This document shows, piece after piece, positions 62,280-64,000 of a stretch of 64,000 nucleotides of DNA. The DNA is taken from positions 1 through 64,000 of the forward strand of contig CAMRTO010000004.1 in NCBI GenBank assembly GCA_947053655.1. Direction: 5' to 3'. The notes under the pieces were generated by a model that saw only the letters and a program-made list of their open reading frames with translations, ran no database searches and was not told the origin of the DNA. How positions within the stretch are numbered: the stretch's first letter is position 1; each line of letters opens with the position of its first letter. A program made the translations under genes and the position numbers. Source of the stretch: an uncultured Clostridia bacterium. GTDB lineage: Bacteria > Bacillota > Clostridia > Christensenellales > Borkfalkiaceae.

Positions 62280-63794
62280 ATGGATTTGGAATATCTTAAA
62301 ATGTCGCCTCTTGAAAAATTTGCTTTCAATTTTAAAAGCTTTTTCAAGAATCTGCCGAAAAAAACGGCGGCGTTTTTCAAGGCGATACCCAAAAAGCTTT
62401 ATAAGCTTTGGCTTGCGTTTGCGGGTATATTTGTAAATATCGGCGCGGCGGCGAAGGAGGGTGACTGGAAAACCCGCCTTTCCTTCGGCGTAATGGGCTT
62501 CGGGCTTATCGCCCGCAAGCAATACCTGCGCGGAATAATTTACCTTGCGTTTGAAATTCTGTTTATCCTTTACATGGTTTTTTTCGGTTGGAAGTATCTC
62601 GTCAAAATGGGAAGCCTCGGCGAAGTCGCCGTAAAAACGGTGGTAGACCCTATGACTGGCATCGAAAAAACCTACTATTACGATAACAGTCTTTTAATTC
62701 TTTTGTATTCGCTTCTTACCTTATTTATAATGACGGCTTTCGTCTATATGTGGTATCAGAATGTAAAGGGCAACCTATTATCCCAGCAGTTTGTAGAGGC
62801 GCATATGCCCCTGCCTACGACTAAGGACGATTTCCGCTCCTACGCGAATGAAAATTATCATAAGTCGTTGCTGTCGTTGCCCTTGTTGGGTCTTACGGTG
62901 TTTACCATTTTGCCCATATTCTTCATGATATTCATAGCGTTTACTAATTACGATAAGTTTCACCAGCCCCCCGCGCAGCTGTTCCATTGGTCGGGTTTCG
63001 ACAACTTCGTAACCGTCCTCGGCGGAGGCATTTCTTCGGACAGCAAAGTTTTCGCGTACACCTTCGGCGAAGTGCTTTTATGGACGATAGTATGGGCGGT
63101 CTTCGCAACGTTTACAAACTATATCCTCGGTATGATTGTCGCTATAATGATAAACAAAAAGGGCGTAAAGTGCAAAAAGCTTTGGCGTACCGTTCTGGTC
63201 ATAACCATAGCCGTGCCGCAGTTCGTGTCCTTAATGTTTATGTCACAGCTGCTCTCCGACCAGGGTCTTGTAAACAATCTGCTGTTAAAGTGGGGCTGGA
63301 TAAATAAAGCGATACCTTTTTTGACGGACGGTAATTTGGCAAGGGCAACCATTATCATCGTAAATATCTGGATAGGAATACCGTATTCCATGCTTATATG
63401 CACGGGTATATTAATGAATATTCCCGAAGATTTGTACGAGTCCGCGCGTATAGACGGCGCGGGACCCGTCAGGGCGTACATGAAGATAACCCTTCCGTAC
63501 ATGCTTCACGTAACAACGCCTTATCTTATTACCCAGTTTATAGGCAATTTAAACAACTTCAACGTAATATTCCTTCTGACGGGCGGCAACCCTCCTTTGG
63601 AGATGGACGGCAACGTTACCACCGCGGGGCAAACCGACCTTCTCATAACGTGGCTGTATAAGCTTACCGTAACGGAAAACAAATACGGGCTTGCCTCGGT
63701 AATTGGTATTTTTACCTTCGTAATTGTCGCGGTGTTATCGCTTATACTTTACAACCGTTCCAAATCGGTTAAGAACGAGGAGGAATTCATGTAA
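62280..63794 (+). CDS. malF: Maltodextrin ABC transporter permease MalF
   Basis: First permease of the transporter. The N-terminal 90 residues are Lys/Phe-rich and partly cytoplasmic, and at least seven membrane segments follow. The EAA loop that contacts the ATPase is EDLYESARIDGAGPVRAYMK. The substrate-selective region LTGGNPPLEMDG resembles MalF. Length 504 includes an extra N-terminal extension compared with short sugar permeases. Stop and the malG start overlap in TAATG. Confidence 0.9.
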   Translation: MDLEYLKMSPLEKFAFNFKSFFKNLPKKTAAFFKAIPKKLYKLWLAFAGIFVNIGAAAKEGDWKTRLSFGVMGFGLIARKQYLRGIIYLAFEILFILYMVFFGWKYLVKMGSLGEVAVKTVVDPMTGIEKTYYYDNSLLILLYSLLTLFIMTAFVYMWYQNVKGNLLSQQFVEAHMPLPTTKDDFRSYANENYHKSLLSLPLLGLTVFTILPIFFMIFIAFTNYDKFHQPPAQLFHWSGFDNFVTVLGGGISSDSKVFAYTFGEVLLWTIVWAVFATFTNYILGMIVAIMINKKGVKCKKLWRTVLVITIAVPQFVSLMFMSQLLSDQGLVNNLLLKWGWINKAIPFLTDGNLARATIIIVNIWIGIPYSMLICTGILMNIPEDLYESARIDGAGPVRAYMKITLPYMLHVTTPYLITQFIGNLNNFNVIFLLTGGNPPLEMDGNVTTAGQTDLLITWLYKLTVTENKYGLASVIGIFTFVIVAVLSLILYNRSKSVKNEEEFM

Positions 63795-64000
63795 TGGAAA
63801 AGAAAAAGTATAAAAGCAAAAAACTGTCCGAGCGTATCTCGCTTGTGATGGTATACGCCTTCCTTATTATAATTTCGCTTATATGGCTGATACCGTTTTT
63901 AGTGCTTATAATTTTGTCGTTCCGCGGCGAACAGGTCGGCATATCGGCGGACTATCTGTTCCCCAAGCACTGGTCGTTCGGTAATTATATAAAGCTGTTC
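63794..64000 (+). CDS. malG: Maltodextrin ABC transporter permease MalG, 5' part
   Basis: The ORF track missed this gene because it runs off the window. The ATG overlaps the malF stop by one base (TAATG). The product starts with a Lys-rich stretch (MEKKKYKSKKLSERIS), then one membrane segment (VYAFLIIISLIWLIPFLVLI), and SFRGEQVG, as in MalG-type permeases. The 69 visible codons hold no stop. The remainder and any ATPase gene lie to the right. Confidence 0.85.
   Translation, partial: MEKKKYKSKKLSERISLVMVYAFLIIISLIWLIPFLVLIILSFRGEQVGISADYLFPKHWSFGNYIKLF

Overview
The window looks like chromosomal DNA of an uncultured gut Clostridia. The lipoprotein style, InlB-type repeats, tRNA anticodons and the rpsF-ssb-rpsR and ktrBA layouts fit the Firmicutes. 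My guess is Christensenellales/Borkfalkiaceae; this is inference from style, not a placement. Most of the core is moderately GC-rich. The left 9.6 kb and the 22.0-23.3 kb segment are visibly AT-richer.

Layout. 1-9.7 kb is an accessory island: the 3' half of a type I restriction specificity gene entered through an in-frame (ACAG)n repeat, a DUF4062 gene, hsdR, a BRO-N/Fic gene, a small acidic orphan gene, gene remnants, a large lipoprotein, a recombinase-like remnant, and tRNA-Gln(CTG) as the probable boundary. 10-32.4 kb is housekeeping: hydrolase, ktrBA, glmM-glmS, sdaA, a DUF4874/4832 lipoprotein, pnuC behind a structured leader, a dGTPase-like HD protein, a CNNM/CBS Mg2+ transporter behind a leader peptide and terminator, tRNA-Arg(ACG), a YiiX-like hydrolase, pepV, radC with a two-component pair, a SpoIIE-type phosphatase, a lipid kinase and a CCA-type nucleotidyltransferase. 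32.4-50.97 kb holds an orphan membrane protein, rpsF-ssb-rpsR, a frameshifted XRE gene, a 1246-aa pectate-lyase-like lipoprotein, yggS with a DUF4097-like gene, a flavodoxin-fold reductase with a DUF3737 protein, a three-gene surface operon, and malic enzyme divergent from a LysR regulator. 51.6-64 kb is ppa followed by a starch/maltodextrin locus: starch-binding lipoprotein, secreted amylase/pullulanase, InlB-like secreted protein, LacI repressor, cytoplasmic GH13, MalE, MalF and the start of MalG.

How genes work together. In the starch locus, surface proteins bind and cut alpha-glucans, MalEFG imports the oligosaccharides, the cytoplasmic GH13 cuts them further, and the LacI protein probably acts at three AAACGGTTAA sites. 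The hsdS repeat could switch or re-space DNA specificity of the type I enzyme.

The strongest unusual signal is at 23.03-23.27 kb. A promoter is followed by a 42-codon ORF starting MDDDP, a 13-bp terminator hairpin inside that ORF, and then the CNNM transporter gene. This is the architecture expected of a Mg2+-sensing translation-coupled attenuator. Other notable signals are a compact multi-stem RNA at the start of the pnuC transcript, a perfectly symmetric bidirectional promoter between maeB and lysR, a second divergent promoter pair sharing one palindromic -35, and a repeat family whose stems covary, one copy of which lies between two pieces of a tRNA-Arg sequence. Intergenic regions are dense in GTCATnCTGAG-type palindromic repeats.
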